In this document: positions 26,683-37,765 of the stretch, in pieces
How the letters are laid out: every line of letters starts with the position of its first letter
How positions within the stretch are numbered: the first letter of the stretch is position 1
Assembly (NCBI RefSeq): GCF_000969415.1
Contig: NZ_JZEX01000192.1
Location: forward strand, 1-64,000
Source of the DNA: Devosia geojensis
GTDB taxonomy: Bacteria; Pseudomonadota; Alphaproteobacteria; Rhizobiales; Devosiaceae
Reading direction: 5' to 3'
Length of the DNA: 64,000 nucleotides
The notes under the pieces: generated by a model
Told to the model about the DNA's origin: nothing
Seen by the model: only the letters and a program-made list of their open reading frames with translations
Databases searched by the model: none
Made by a program: the position numbers and the translations under genes

Positions 26683-29600
26683 ATGACACGACAGGAAAAG
26701 AACGACACGTTCTTGCTGACCTCGTTCCTCTACGGAGGCAACGCCGACTACATCGAAGAGCTCTATTCCCGGTTTAAGACCGATCCCGCGAGCGTCGATG
26801 AAACCTGGGGCTCCTTCTTCTCCAAGCTCGAAGATTCCGGCGCCGACGCCAGGCGCAACGTCGAGGGCCCGTCCTGGGCCCGGCGCGACTGGCCGCAAGC
26901 GGCCAATGGCGACCTGGTTTCCGCCCTCGACGGCGACTGGGGCCAAATCGCGGTCAAGACCGAAAAGGCCGTGACGAAGAAGGCCGAGGCCGCCGGCGCG
27001 CCCGCGCCCAGCGCCGAGGCGGTGCTGCAGGCCACCCGCGATTCCATCCGCGCCATCATGATGATCCGCGCCTACCGCATGCGCGGTCACCTGCATGCGG
27101 ACCTCGACCCCTTGAAGCTCAAGGCCGAGGAACCGGCTCCAGAGCTCGATCCGGCCAGCTACGGCTTTTCCGAAGGCGATTACGGGCGCAAGATCTTCAT
27201 CGACAATTATCTGGGGCTCGAATACGCCACCATCCCCGAGATGCTGGCGATCCTCAAGCGCACCTATTGCGGCACGCTCGGCATCGAGTTCATGCATATC
27301 TCCGATCCCGAGTCCAAGCAGTGGATCCAAGAGCGCATCGAAGGCCCGGACAAGGAGATCACCTTCACCCCGGAGGGGAAGAAAGCGATCTTCAACAAGC
27401 TCGTGGAAGCGGAAGGCTTCGAGAAGTTCCTCGACGTCAAGTACACCGGCACCAAGCGCTTCGGCCTCGACGGGGCGGAATCGCTCATCCCGGCGCTCGA
27501 GCAGATCATCAAGCGCGGCGGCGCGCTCGGTATCAAGGACGTGGTGCTCGGCATGGCCCACCGCGGCCGCCTCAACGTGCTGACCCAGGTGCTGGCCAAG
27601 CCGCACCGCGCGCTCTTCCACGAGTTCAAGGGCGGGGCCTTCTATCCCGAGGACGTCGAGGGCTCGGGCGACGTCAAGTATCACCTGGGCGCTTCGTCGG
27701 ACCGCGAGTTCGACGGCAACAAGGTGCACCTGTCGCTGACCGCCAACCCGTCCCACCTCGAGATCGTCGATCCGGTGGTCTTGGGCAAGGCGCGCGCCAA
27801 GCAGGACCAGCACATCTCGCCCGAGGGCAAGCTCGTCTCCTTCGATCCCGAGAGCAAGCCGGACCGCTCGACGGTCCTGCCGCTGCTGCTCCATGGCGAT
27901 GCGGCCTTTGCCGGCCAGGGCGTCGTCGCCGAGTGCTTCGGGCTTTCGGGCCTCAAGGGTCACCGCACGGGCGGGTCGATCCACTTCGTCATCAACAACC
28001 AGATCGGCTTTACCACCTCGCCGCTCTATTCGCGCTCCTCGCCCTATCCCACCGACGTCGCCAAGATGATCGAGGCGCCGGTGCTACACGTCAACGGCGA
28101 CGATCCGGAGGCGGTGGTGTTCGCCGCCAAGGTCGCGGTCGAATACCGGCAGACCTTCGGGCGTCCGGTGGTCATCGACATGTTCTGCTACCGCCGCTTC
28201 GGCCACAACGAGGGCGACGAGCCGAGCTTCACCCAGCCGCTGATGTATTCGCGCATCCGCAGCCACAAGACGACGCTCGAGCTTTACGGCGAAAAGCTCG
28301 TGGCCGAAGGCCTCCTCACCGCCGAGGAGATCGAGGCGACCAAGGCCGAATGGAGGGCCAGGCTCGAGGGCGAGTTCGAGGCCGGCCAGGACTATCGGCC
28401 GAACAAGGCCGACTGGCTGGATGGCGTGTGGAAGGAAATGAAGCCGGCCGAGCAGGACGGTCCGCGCCGCGGCAACACCGGCGTCGAGATCGAGCAGCTC
28501 ACCAGGCTCGGCGTCGAGCTGACGCGCGTGCCCGAGGGCTTTGCCGTCCATCGCACCGTCAAGCGCTTCATGGACAACCGCCTCGCCGCCATCGAATCCG
28601 GCGAGGGCATCGACTGGGCGACCGGCGAGGCGCTGGCCTTCGCCACCCTCGTCACCGAAGGGCATCCGGTGCGGCTTTCCGGCCAGGACGTCGAGCGCGG
28701 CACCTTCAGCCAGCGCCATTCGGTGCTCAACGACCAGCAGGTCGACGGCAAGTCCTATACGCCGCTCAATAACCTCTCGCCCGACCAGTGCCGCTACGAG
28801 GTCATCAACTCGATGCTCTCGGAAGAGGCCGTGCTCGGCTTCGAATACGGCTATTCGCTGGCCGAGCCCAAGGCGCTGACCATCTGGGAAGCCCAGTTCG
28901 GCGACTTCGTCAACGGCGCGCAGGTGGTGATCGACCAGTTCATCTCGTCGGGCGAGCGCAAGTGGTTCCGCATGTCGGGCCTCGTCATGCTCCTGCCGCA
29001 CGGTTACGAGGGCCAGGGCCCCGAGCACTCCTCGGCCCGCCCCGAGCGTTTCCTGCAGCTGTGCGCCGAGGACAACATGCAGGTCGCCAACTGCACGACC
29101 CCGGCCAACTACTTCCACATCCTGCGGCGGCAGGTGAAGCGGGACTTCCGCAAGCCCCTGATCCTGATGACGCCGAAGTCGCTGCTCCGCCACAAGCGGG
29201 CGGTCTCGAGCCTCGTCGAGCTCGGGCCGGACTCCTGCTTCCATCGCCTGCTCTGGGACGATGCGGAAACGCCGGGCGCGCCCAAGACGACGGTCAAGCT
29301 TGCCGCCGACGACAAGATCCGCCGCGTCGTGCTCTGCACCGGCAAGGTCTACTACGACCTGCTCGAGGATCGCGAGAAGCGCGGGCTCGACGATGTCTAC
29401 CTGTTGCGCGTCGAGCAGCTTTATCCGTTCCCGGCCAAGGCGCTGCTCGATGAACTGAACCGCTTCCCCAATGCGGAGGTGGTCTGGTGCCAGGAGGAGC
29501 CCAAGAACATGGGTGCCTGGGCGTTCATCCAGCCCTATGTGGAATGGGTGCTTGACCAGATGGGCCGCACCGGCCAGCGTGTGCGCTATGTCGGCCGGCC

Positions 29601-29685
29601 GGCCGCGGCCTCGCCGGCCACGGGCCTGATGCGCACGCACCTGGCGCAGCTTCAGGCGTTCCTCGACGAAGCATTCGCCGCCTAA
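26683..29685 (+). CDS. sucA: 2-oxoglutarate dehydrogenase E1 component
   Basis: Thiamine-diphosphate E1 subunit decarboxylating 2-oxoglutarate, 1000 residues, normal for alphaproteobacteria. The N-terminus with TSFLYGGNADYIEELYSRFK is the E2-binding region. Later blocks include KDVVLGMAHRGRLNVL (about 285-300), the thiamine-binding HLSLTANPSHLEIVDPVV and CYRRFGHNEGDEPSFTQPLM, and RGTFSQRHSVLNDQ in the transketolase-like half. The ATG at 26683 follows a gap after sucD; sucB begins 21 bases downstream. The E3 gene lpd is not adjacent. Confidence 0.97.
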   Translation: MTRQEKNDTFLLTSFLYGGNADYIEELYSRFKTDPASVDETWGSFFSKLEDSGADARRNVEGPSWARRDWPQAANGDLVSALDGDWGQIAVKTEKAVTKKAEAAGAPAPSAEAVLQATRDSIRAIMMIRAYRMRGHLHADLDPLKLKAEEPAPELDPASYGFSEGDYGRKIFIDNYLGLEYATIPEMLAILKRTYCGTLGIEFMHISDPESKQWIQERIEGPDKEITFTPEGKKAIFNKLVEAEGFEKFLDVKYTGTKRFGLDGAESLIPALEQIIKRGGALGIKDVVLGMAHRGRLNVLTQVLAKPHRALFHEFKGGAFYPEDVEGSGDVKYHLGASSDREFDGNKVHLSLTANPSHLEIVDPVVLGKARAKQDQHISPEGKLVSFDPESKPDRSTVLPLLLHGDAAFAGQGVVAECFGLSGLKGHRTGGSIHFVINNQIGFTTSPLYSRSSPYPTDVAKMIEAPVLHVNGDDPEAVVFAAKVAVEYRQTFGRPVVIDMFCYRRFGHNEGDEPSFTQPLMYSRIRSHKTTLELYGEKLVAEGLLTAEEIEATKAEWRARLEGEFEAGQDYRPNKADWLDGVWKEMKPAEQDGPRRGNTGVEIEQLTRLGVELTRVPEGFAVHRTVKRFMDNRLAAIESGEGIDWATGEALAFATLVTEGHPVRLSGQDVERGTFSQRHSVLNDQQVDGKSYTPLNNLSPDQCRYEVINSMLSEEAVLGFEYGYSLAEPKALTIWEAQFGDFVNGAQVVIDQFISSGERKWFRMSGLVMLLPHGYEGQGPEHSSARPERFLQLCAEDNMQVANCTTPANYFHILRRQVKRDFRKPLILMTPKSLLRHKRAVSSLVELGPDSCFHRLLWDDAETPGAPKTTVKLAADDKIRRVVLCTGKVYYDLLEDREKRGLDDVYLLRVEQLYPFPAKALLDELNRFPNAEVVWCQEEPKNMGAWAFIQPYVEWVLDQMGRTGQRVRYVGRPAAASPATGLMRTHLAQLQAFLDEAFAA

Positions 29686-29706
29686 GGCAGAAACAAGGAT
29701 CAAACA

Positions 29707-31002
<1,296 letters not shown>

Positions 31003-31035
31003 CTCTAAACCGCCGTATTCGTCTGCTTTTGAGAG

Positions 31036-31066
31036 GGGCCCGCCGCCGGCGGGTCCTTCACGTTTT
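31036..31066 (+). terminator. Terminator of the suc operon
   Basis: GGGCCCGCC (31036-31044) pairs with GGCGGGTCC (31048-31056) with one G-U pair, followed by TTCACGTTTT. It lies 33 bases after sucB and gives a natural end to the sucAB transcript. Confidence 0.6.
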
Positions 31067-31209
31067 GTAGAGGGCGGTTGTCCGGCGCATCGGGATTAAG
31101 CCTTCGGCAAGGATTGCGCCGCATTGAGGCGTGGTCTTGGATGCAGCGTTCCCGGTCCGCCGGCACCGCCCAAAAAAGAGTTCTTTCGGAGTGCGCCTTG
31201 CGCCATCTC

Positions 31210-31662
31210 ATGCGTTTCTCGGTCGCGCTGGTCGTCGCGACCCTCGGCCAGTTGAGTCCCGCCTTTCCCGCCCGCGCCCAGCCCGATGACGCCGCCCTCA
31301 TCGGCGAGCTCATGGCCTTCCACGGCTCGGAGACCATCGTCTCGGTGATGACGACGCATTGCTACGAGACGACCGGGCTCGATCCGGCCTACCGGCAAGC
31401 CGCCGAGGACTGGTACCTGAGGAACATCGGCTTTCTCGATCTCGCCGACCGGGTGATCCTGCGTCTGGGGGGAGCCGAAGAGGCCGAGCGGCGCGCCGCC
31501 GAGACCTATGCCGGCAGCCAGATCATGAGCGCCTACAACCAGGCCGGCGACAAATCCGCCTTCTGCCAGGAATTCCTCGCCCAGGTCGAAAGCGGCCGCT
31601 TCGACATCGACAAGCAGCTGCCGGGGCCCCTGGAACGCGCGCGGGAGATCGCGTCGCAGTAG
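31210..31662 (+). CDS. Small exported protein of unknown function
   Basis: A 150-residue protein with signal peptide MRFSVALVVATLGQLSPAFP ending near ARA-Q. It is mostly helical and acidic, with two cysteines (TTHCYETTG and SAFCQEFLAQ) that could pair. The open frame continues upstream to 31078 but only from 31210 does it resemble a signal peptide. I cannot name a family. It stands alone between the suc terminator and the IS30 element, 130 bases before the left inverted repeat. Confidence 0.65.
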   Translation: MRFSVALVVATLGQLSPAFPARAQPDDAALIGELMAFHGSETIVSVMTTHCYETTGLDPAYRQAAEDWYLRNIGFLDLADRVILRLGGAEEAERRAAETYAGSQIMSAYNQAGDKSAFCQEFLAQVESGRFDIDKQLPGPLERAREIASQ

Positions 31663-31792
31663 TGGCGAGCTCCGCCATCAGGTCCTCGATGCCCCCAACT
31701 CTCGATGTCGCCCTGGTGATCCGCGCCAGCCGCAAGGTGTGTGAACGGGGCAGGAAACGCAGCCGCTCGTGCTCGTGGTGGTTCAGGGCTGG

Positions 31793-31822
31793 GTCCGCTG
31801 AGTTCTCAAACGAAGTGCAACA
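31793..31822 (+). repeat. Left inverted repeat of the IS30 element
   Basis: Thirty bases, exact reverse complement of 32787-32816. It ends 18 bases before the transposase start. Confidence 0.9.
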
Positions 31823-31840
31823 CCAGCTTAAGGTGTTGCG

Positions 31841-32755
31841 ATGGGACAGCGGTATGGACAGTTCAAAGTTGAGGAGCGGATCGAGATTGCCCGGCTATCG
31901 GCAGCGGGGGTCTCGATCCGGCAGATCGCTGCAGCTCTGGATCGCGCGCCATCGTCGGTTTCTCGGGAGCTGAAGCGCAACAGCGGCAGCACGGTGGGCT
32001 ACAAGCCGAGCTATGCCGACCAGCAGGCCAAGGCGCGACGTTGGAGCGGCAGCCGGCTTGAGCGTGATGACGAGTTGCGCGCCCTGGTGCTGGGGCAACT
32101 GGCGATCGGCTGGTCGCCCGAGCAGATCGCCGGGCGGTCGGGCCGGATCGGCACCGAGACGATCTACCGGTTCATCTATGCCCAGATCGCGCGCCACAAC
32201 GACTTCAGCTGGCGCCGCTACCTGGCGCGCGCCAAGTTCAAGCGCGGCCGGCGCTCGGGCCGGGGCGGCAGTCCGGCCTTGCACATGAGCCACCGGGTCG
32301 GGCTGAGCGAACGGCCCGCCGAGGTGGACCAGCGCAGCAGCGCCGGCCACTGGGAAGCCGACCTGATGGCCTTCGCCCGCTACGGTCAGAACATCCTCAT
32401 GCTGCACGAGCGCATGAGCCGCATTCTGGTCGGCAGCCGGCTGCCGTCAAAGCAGGCCGAACCGGTTGCCCGGGCCCTCAGGGCTGCCCTCGAGCCCCTG
32501 CCGCAGTCGCTGCGCCAGACCGTCACCTTCGACAACGGCACCGAGTTCGCCCGCCACTACACGCTCAACCCGACCGGCATCGCCACCTACTTCTGCGACC
32601 CTCATGCCCCCTGGCAAAAGGGCGGCATCGAGAACGCCATCGGCCGCATGCGACGCTTCCTGCCCCGCAAGACCGACCTGGCCAGTATCGACGACAAACT
32701 CTTCATCGAGCTCATTGCCGCCTATAACAACACACCCAGAAAATGCCTCGACTAG
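31841..32755 (+). CDS. IS30-family transposase, apparently shortened by an amber stop
   Basis: A 304-residue transposase with an N-terminal helix-turn-helix (VEERIEIARLSAAGVSIRQI then SVSRELKRN) and the IS30 DDE core: Asp in GHWEADLMAF near residue 173, Asp in TFDNGTEFARHY near 229 and Glu in KGGIENAIGRMRRFLP near 265. The frame stops at TAG in NNTPRKCLD-stop, where relatives read CLDY-TPAEAF. Reading through the TAG continues KTPAEAFSIQLLHFV to a TGA at 32801-32803 inside the right repeat. The stop therefore removes about 16 residues and probably arose from a Tyr codon; activity may be reduced or lost. Confidence 0.9.
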   Translation: MGQRYGQFKVEERIEIARLSAAGVSIRQIAAALDRAPSSVSRELKRNSGSTVGYKPSYADQQAKARRWSGSRLERDDELRALVLGQLAIGWSPEQIAGRSGRIGTETIYRFIYAQIARHNDFSWRRYLARAKFKRGRRSGRGGSPALHMSHRVGLSERPAEVDQRSSAGHWEADLMAFARYGQNILMLHERMSRILVGSRLPSKQAEPVARALRAALEPLPQSLRQTVTFDNGTEFARHYTLNPTGIATYFCDPHAPWQKGGIENAIGRMRRFLPRKTDLASIDDKLFIELIAAYNNTPRKCLD

Positions 32756-32786
32756 AAAACCCCAGCCGAAGCCTTCTCAATCCAAC

Positions 32787-32816
32787 TGTTGCACTTCGTT
32801 TGAGAACTCAGCGGAC
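32787..32816 (-). repeat. Right inverted repeat of the IS30 element
   Basis: Exact reverse complement of 31793-31822. It overlaps the read-through end of the transposase frame. Confidence 0.9.
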
Positions 32817-32857
32817 GCAGTAAACGACGCCACTGCGACTGGCACAATACCTCCGAC

Positions 32858-33017
32858 CCACAGGGGTCATTCCGCGAAAGCGGAAACCTCTGTTATCCTT
32901 GTTGGTCCTGCCAACGGAGGTCCCCGCGTTCGCGGGGATGACGCGGTGAGGGTTGGTGGTTGGAGTGCAAAACCGCACCCGCGCCGTTTACTGGGTCCCG
33001 GCTTTCGCCGGGATGAC
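32858..33017. repeat. Cluster of three intergenic palindromic repeat units
   Basis: Three units lie between the IS30 element and ftsK: GGTCATTCCGCGAAAGCGG within 32858-32883, GTCCCCGCGTTCGCGGGGAT with ACGCGGTG up to 32947, and GTCCCGGCTTTCGCCGGGAT up to 33017. The first two face each other as in the 3487-3578 copy. The third is 32 bases beyond the ftsK stop and may also serve as its terminator. Confidence 0.8.
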
Positions 33018-33049
33018 AGGCGGTGGGTAGGGCAGAATAGTGCGACGGG

Positions 33050-35764
33050 CTAGTACTGGTCCGCCCCCACCAGGATCTCGCGCTTGCCGGCGTGGTTGGG
33101 CGACGAGATCACCCCCTCCTGCTCCATGCGCTCGATGAGGGTGGCGGCCTTGTTGTAGCCGATGGCGAGGCGCCGCTGGATGTAAGAGGTCGAGGCCTTC
33201 TTGTCGGTTAAGACGATGTGGACGGCCTTGTCGTAGAGCTCGTCGCCGGAGCCCGCATAGTCGTCGCCGGTCATCTCGGGGGTGATCTCGCCGTCCTCGT
33301 CCTCGGTGATGGAATCGAGGTATTCGGGCGTGCCCTGGCTCTTGAGGTGACTGACGATGGCCTCGACCTCGCCGTCGGCGACGAACGGGCCGTGGAGGCG
33401 CTTGATGCGCCCGCCGCCGGCCATGTAGAGCATGTCGCCATTGCCCAGGAGCTGCTCGGCCCCCTGCTCGCCGAGGATGGTGCGCGAGTCGATCTTGCTG
33501 GTGACCATGAACGAGATGCGGGTCGGGAAGTTGGCCTTGATGGTGCCAGTGATGACGTCGACCGAGGGGCGTTGCGTGGCGGTGACCATGTGGATGCCGG
33601 CCGCGCGCGCCATCTGCGCCAGGCGCTGGATGGCGCCCTCGATGTCCTTGCCGGCCACCATCATCAGGTCGGCCATCTCGTCGACGATGATGACGATGTA
33701 GGGCAAGGGCTCGAGGTCGAATTCTTCCGATTCGAAGATCGGCTCGCCGGTCTCGCGGTCGAACCCGGTCTGCACGGTGCGGGTCAGCACCTCGCCCTTC
33801 TTCCTCGCTTCCGAGACGCGCTGGTTGAAGCCGTCGATGTTCCTGACACCGATCTTGCTCATCTTGCGGTAGCGGTCCTCCATCTCGCGCACCGCCCATT
33901 TGAGCGCGACCACCGCCTTTTGCGGATCGGTGACGACGGGGGTCAGGAGGTGCGGGATGCCGTCATAGATCGACAGCTCCAGCATCTTGGGGTCGATCAT
34001 GATCAGGCGGCACTGCTCCGGCGTCATCTGGTAGAGGAGCGAGAGGATCATGGTGTTGATGCCGACCGACTTGCCCGAGCCGGTGGTGCCGGCGATCAAG
34101 AGGTGCGGCATGCGCGCCAGGTCCGCGATCACCGGCTCTCCGCCGATGGTCTTGCCGAGGCAGATGGGCAATTTGCCCTTCATCTTCTCGAAGTCGGAGG
34201 AACCGAGCATCTCGCGCAGGTAAACGGTCTCGCGCGTCTTGTTGGGCAATTCGATGCCGATGGCGTTGCGGCCGGGCACCACCGCGACGCGCGCCGAGAT
34301 GGCGCTCATCGAGCGAGCGATGTCGTCGGCGAGCGAGATGACCCGGCTCGACTTGATGCCGGGTGCCGGCTCCAGCTCGAAGAGGGTGACGACCGGACCG
34401 GGGCGCACATTGATGATGTCGCCCTTGACGCCGAAATCTTCCAGCACGCCCTCGAGCTGGCGGGCCAGGGCTTCGAGGTGCTCGGGGCGATGCTCTTCCG
34501 GCACGCCGGTGTGGCGCGGCTCGGCGAGAAGGCTCAGGGGCGGCAGCTCGAAGCCGCCGCCATCCTCGAGCAGCAGAGAACCCTGCGCCTCGCGCATGAC
34601 GCGCGCGCCCGGCGCCGGGCGCTGGGCGGGCGCGGCAACGCGGGCCGAGACGAACCGCGAATCGCCCTGCCGAGTATCGGCGATGGCTGCCGGCTCGCGC
34701 CGGGCCGCGGAGGAACGGGTCGCCGCCGGCGGCGCCGGATCGATGTCGAAGGGCACGTCGTCGTAGTCTGGCTCGTCGGGATAGTCGATGACCGCCTCGT
34801 CCTCGTAGCCGCCCGCGTGCCGGTGCGCACCGGGCTCCGGGGAAGCGACGCTCGGCGCGGCGATGCGGCGCTCGCCGCCGAACTGCGGCTCGCGGCGCGG
34901 CTCGGCCGGCGCGGAACGGCTCTCGAAGCCGGGCTCGGCCGTGTGATCGTCGAATTGCTGGCCGGTGGCGCGGCGCTCCTCCTGCCGGGCGCGGGCGCGC
35001 CGGAAGGCGGTGCGGGCCGAATACCCCATGTGGACGAGAGCGCCGATGGCGATATCGAAAATGGGATTGGACTCGCGCTCCCCCTCTCCATCCTCCTCGC
35101 GCGCGGCGGCGCGGTTGCGCTCGGCGCCGGCGGTCCCGGCGGCGGGCTCGGTCTTGCCGAGGCCGAGCGCGATCCAGTAGGCCGCAAGCGCCGGGGCGGC
35201 GATGATGATGGCAAAGAGGGCCGCCGTGATCGGTTGCGGATCGGCGCCGGCGACGACCGCGGCGAGATTGGTGAAGCCCGTGCCGACGAGGCCGCCGAGC
35301 CCGGTCGGCAGCGGCCAGGTCTCGGGCATGGGCACGAAGGCGAACACCCCGCAGGCGAGGACCGACGACAGCACCCAGGCTCCGGCGCGCAGGCCGAAGC
35401 TGACGATGCGCTGCCGGCGGGCCATGGCCCAGCCCCAGAGCGCCAGCGGCAGCAGCAGCACGAGGCTGGCGAGCCCGAAGACCTGGAACATCAGGTCAGC
35501 GACGACCGCGCCCGGAAAGCCCAGCCAGTTCTGCGGGATCTTCGCCGTCGCATAGGAAAGGCTCGGATCGTCCACCGACCAGGAGGCGAGCGAGACGAGC
35601 GCGATCGCGACGATGGCAAGCAGCACGAAACCCGCCAGCCGCAGCGGAATGCGGATGGCGATGGAAAGCCCCGGGGAACTCTCGCGCGGCGGCGGCGCCA
35701 TGCGGCTGGCGCGGGTCGCGGGAGTGCGGATTTCGTCGAGGATGGGGGTCGGATGTGTCGGCAT
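33050..35764 (-). CDS. ftsK: DNA translocase FtsK
   Basis: Septum-anchored DNA pump that clears and aligns chromosome dimers for XerCD recombination. The 904 residues comprise four N-terminal transmembrane helices (about residues 20-190), an acidic, Arg/Pro-rich linker (about 200-420), the motor domain with Walker [18 protein letters not shown] and Walker [14 protein letters not shown], and the C-terminal gamma winged helix [20 protein letters not shown] that reads KOPS sites. ATG at 35764 (MPTHPTPIL) is used; a TTG four codons upstream is possible. Palindromic repeats lie just beyond its stop. Confidence 0.96.
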   Translation of the reverse strand: MPTHPTPILDEIRTPATRASRMAPPPRESSPGLSIAIRIPLRLAGFVLLAIVAIALVSLASWSVDDPSLSYATAKIPQNWLGFPGAVVADLMFQVFGLASLVLLLPLALWGWAMARRQRIVSFGLRAGAWVLSSVLACGVFAFVPMPETWPLPTGLGGLVGTGFTNLAAVVAGADPQPITAALFAIIIAAPALAAYWIALGLGKTEPAAGTAGAERNRAAAREEDGEGERESNPIFDIAIGALVHMGYSARTAFRRARARQEERRATGQQFDDHTAEPGFESRSAPAEPRREPQFGGERRIAAPSVASPEPGAHRHAGGYEDEAVIDYPDEPDYDDVPFDIDPAPPAATRSSAARREPAAIADTRQGDSRFVSARVAAPAQRPAPGARVMREAQGSLLLEDGGGFELPPLSLLAEPRHTGVPEEHRPEHLEALARQLEGVLEDFGVKGDIINVRPGPVVTLFELEPAPGIKSSRVISLADDIARSMSAISARVAVVPGRNAIGIELPNKTRETVYLREMLGSSDFEKMKGKLPICLGKTIGGEPVIADLARMPHLLIAGTTGSGKSVGINTMILSLLYQMTPEQCRLIMIDPKMLELSIYDGIPHLLTPVVTDPQKAVVALKWAVREMEDRYRKMSKIGVRNIDGFNQRVSEARKKGEVLTRTVQTGFDRETGEPIFESEEFDLEPLPYIVIIVDEMADLMMVAGKDIEGAIQRLAQMARAAGIHMVTATQRPSVDVITGTIKANFPTRISFMVTSKIDSRTILGEQGAEQLLGNGDMLYMAGGGRIKRLHGPFVADGEVEAIVSHLKSQGTPEYLDSITEDEDGEITPEMTGDDYAGSGDELYDKAVHIVLTDKKASTSYIQRRLAIGYNKAATLIERMEQEGVISSPNHAGKREILVGADQY

Positions 35765-35895
35765 TCTCGTACGCAAAACAGATCGCCCGGCCGTGCGGGA
35801 ATCGCTGGCCCAGAGTGCCGCGATCCTAGACTGCCTGTGGTTAATCGCATGCTAACCATGAGACCGCTCGGAATGGACGATGCAGGGCTGCAACG

Positions 35896-35925
35896 AAAAG
35901 GGCCCGCCGCGGGTGCGGCAGGCCC
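35896..35925 (-). terminator. Rho-independent terminator of the first glnK-amtB unit
   Basis: On the minus strand an 11-bp stem, GGGCCTGCCGC paired with GCGGCGGGCCC around a 4-base loop, is followed directly by TTTTCGTT. It lies 43 bases beyond the amtB stop and is the clearest intrinsic terminator in the window. Confidence 0.8.
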
Positions 35926-35967
35926 AGTCGGGAGACGGGCCGGAGCGTTTCGCCCCGGCTCACGGGA

Positions 35968-37335
35968 TCAGTTGTAGGCGCGCTCGCCGTGGGTCGACAG
36001 GTCGAGGCCGTCGCTCTCGGCCGCGTCCGAAACGCGCAGGCCCCCGAACAGCACCCGCACGATGGTGATGGCGATGACCGTGACCACCGCCGACCAGGCG
36101 ACGGCGATGACGACCGCGACGATCTGCGTCACCAGCTGGCCGCCCATGGTGTAGCCGTCGAGCGGGTAGCCGCCGAAGCCGGGATTGGCGACGATGGCGG
36201 TTCCGATGGCCCCGACGATGCCGCCGACGCCATGGATGCCGAAGACGTCGAGGCTGTCGTCGTATTTGAGCATCGGCTTCAAGGTCACGACCGCCCACAG
36301 GCAGATGAAGCCGGCGACGGCGCCGAGGACGATCGCCCCGAACGTGCCCGAGAACCCGGCGGCCGGCGTGATGGCGACGAGCCCCGCCACGGCGCCCGAG
36401 ACGGCGCCGAGGGCCGAGGCGTGGCCGCGGGTCACGCGCTCGCCGATCGCCCAGGCGAGGGCCGCGGCGGCGGGAGCCGTGATGGTGTTGAGGAAGGCCT
36501 GGGCGGTCAGGCCATTGGCCTCGAGGTTGGAGCCGGCGTTGAAGCCGAACCAGCCGACCCAGAGCAGGCACGCCCCGATGAAGGTCAGCGACAGGTTGTG
36601 CGGCGCGATCGGCTCCTTCATGTAGTCGCGGCGCGAGCCCAGCATCACGGCAGCGACGAGCGCGGCGACGCCCGAGTTGATGTGGACGACCGTGCCGCCG
36701 GCGAAGTCATAGGCGCCCATGCCGAAGAGCAGGCCGGGACCCGCCCACACCATGTGGGCGATCGGCAGGTACGAGAACGTGAACCAGAGGGCGAGGAACG
36801 CCATCAGCGCGCCGAACTTCATGCGCTCGGCGATGGCGCCGACGATGAGGGTTGCGGTGATGGCCGCGAACGTCAGCTGGAAGCAGACGAACACCAGTTC
36901 GGGCAGCTCGAACCCGGCCGAGAAGGTGGCCGCGCGCGAATCGGGCGTGACGCCGGCGAGGAAGAACTTGGAGAAGTCGCCGATGAAGGCCGAAAGACCG
37001 CCCTCGCTCGGGCCGGCGAAGGCCAGCGAATAGCCGTAGGCGACCCAGAGCAGGGCGATCATGGCGAAGCCCGCGAACACCTGGGTGAGGACCGAGAGCA
37101 CGTTCTTGGAGCGCACCAGGCCGCCATAGAAGAGCGCCAGGCCCGGAATGGTCATCAGGATGACAAGGACGGTCGACACCAGCATCCAGGCGGTATCGCC
37201 CTTGTCGACGACGGCGGCGACGGCTTCGACAGCTTCCTCGGCCGGGGCCGCGGCTTCCTGCGCGAAGGCCGGCAGGCTGGTGGCGAGGGCGACCGCGACG
37301 GCCGCAGGCAGGGTTGAAAGTCTTTGCAGGTTCAT
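35968..37335 (-). CDS. amtB: Ammonium transporter AmtB (first unit)
   Basis: Inner-membrane ammonium channel, 455 residues with a cleavable signal peptide (MNLQRLSTLPAAVAVALATS up to PAFAQ) and 11 predicted helices. It is of the E. coli AmtB type: DFAGGTVVHINSGVAALV holds the first pore His, and FGIHGVGGIVGAIGTAIV the second. FYGGLVRSKNVLS marks the first helices. The gene follows glnK by 27 bases, the usual arrangement in which the P-II protein blocks the channel when nitrogen is plentiful. A strong terminator follows. Confidence 0.95.
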   Translation of the reverse strand: MNLQRLSTLPAAVAVALATSLPAFAQEAAAPAEEAVEAVAAVVDKGDTAWMLVSTVLVILMTIPGLALFYGGLVRSKNVLSVLTQVFAGFAMIALLWVAYGYSLAFAGPSEGGLSAFIGDFSKFFLAGVTPDSRAATFSAGFELPELVFVCFQLTFAAITATLIVGAIAERMKFGALMAFLALWFTFSYLPIAHMVWAGPGLLFGMGAYDFAGGTVVHINSGVAALVAAVMLGSRRDYMKEPIAPHNLSLTFIGACLLWVGWFGFNAGSNLEANGLTAQAFLNTITAPAAAALAWAIGERVTRGHASALGAVSGAVAGLVAITPAAGFSGTFGAIVLGAVAGFICLWAVVTLKPMLKYDDSLDVFGIHGVGGIVGAIGTAIVANPGFGGYPLDGYTMGGQLVTQIVAVVIAVAWSAVVTVIAITIVRVLFGGLRVSDAAESDGLDLSTHGERAYN

Positions 37336-37362
37336 TGGGGTTGGACTCCGCGGGGGAACTGG

Positions 37363-37701
37363 TCAGAGCGCGTCCGGACCGGTCTCGCCGGTGCGGATGC
37401 GGGTTGCGGCCAGAAGGTCGATGACGAAGATCTTGCCGTCGCCGATGCGCTCGGTGTTGGCGGCCTCGCGGATGGCGGCGACGACCGCGTCGACGCGATC
37501 GCTGGCGACGGCGACCTCGAGCTTGAGCTTGGGCAGGAAGTTGACGGTGTATTCGGCGCCCCGGTAGATCTCGGAATGGCCCTTCTGGCGGCCATAACCC
37601 TTGACCTCGGTGACGGTCATGCCGTGCACGTCGAGGGCGGAAAGCGCCTCGCGCACGTTCTCGATGCGCGAAGGTTTGATGATTGCAATCACCAGTTTCA
37701 T
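37363..37701 (-). CDS. glnK: P-II nitrogen regulatory protein GlnK (first unit)
   Basis: A 112-residue P-II signal protein that binds ATP/ADP and 2-oxoglutarate and plugs AmtB. The start MKLVIAIIKPSRIENVREAL and the T-loop KGYGRQKGHSEIYRGAEYTV are diagnostic, with Tyr51 as uridylylation site. The C-terminal IGDGKIFVIDLLAATRIRTG is the nucleotide-binding part. It is followed by amtB. A sigma-54-like -24/-12 element lies about 50 bases upstream. Confidence 0.96.
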   Translation of the reverse strand: MKLVIAIIKPSRIENVREALSALDVHGMTVTEVKGYGRQKGHSEIYRGAEYTVNFLPKLKLEVAVASDRVDAVVAAIREAANTERIGDGKIFVIDLLAATRIRTGETGPDAL

Positions 37702-37750
37702 GAAGTCTCCTCCTGGGGCGGCGAACGGCCGGTGGGATGCCGAGGAAGAC

Positions 37751-37765
37751 TCAAATGGCGTGCCA
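37751..37765 (-). promoter_or_regulatory. Sigma-54-like promoter of the first glnK-amtB unit
   Basis: On the minus strand TGGCAC-GCCAT-TTGA has the -24 GG and TTG at -12, where the consensus is TGGCAC-N5-TTGC. The last base is A rather than C. The second glnK has the same shape, which supports RpoN-dependent, NtrC-activated expression under nitrogen limitation. Confidence 0.6.

Larger units (their letters stand above)
31793..32816. mobile_element. IS30-family insertion sequence
   Basis: A 1024-bp element bounded by perfect 30-bp inverted repeats: 31793-31822 beginning GTCCGCTGAGTTCTCAAACG and its exact reverse complement at 32787-32816. It holds one transposase gene on the plus strand. The outermost GTCCGCT/AGCGGAC could be part of the repeats or a palindromic target; IS30 elements prefer palindromic targets. 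No flanking direct repeat of 2-3 bp is obvious. Confidence 0.9.

Noticed and set aside
31523-31735. Minus-strand frame next to the IS30 element as a disrupted gene
   Set aside because: It overlaps the end of the exported protein gene and matches no family, so a disrupted gene is not supported.
33218-35977. 919-codon open frame opposite ftsK
   Set aside because: Antisense shadow of ftsK; composition is low-complexity Arg/Gly/Asp.
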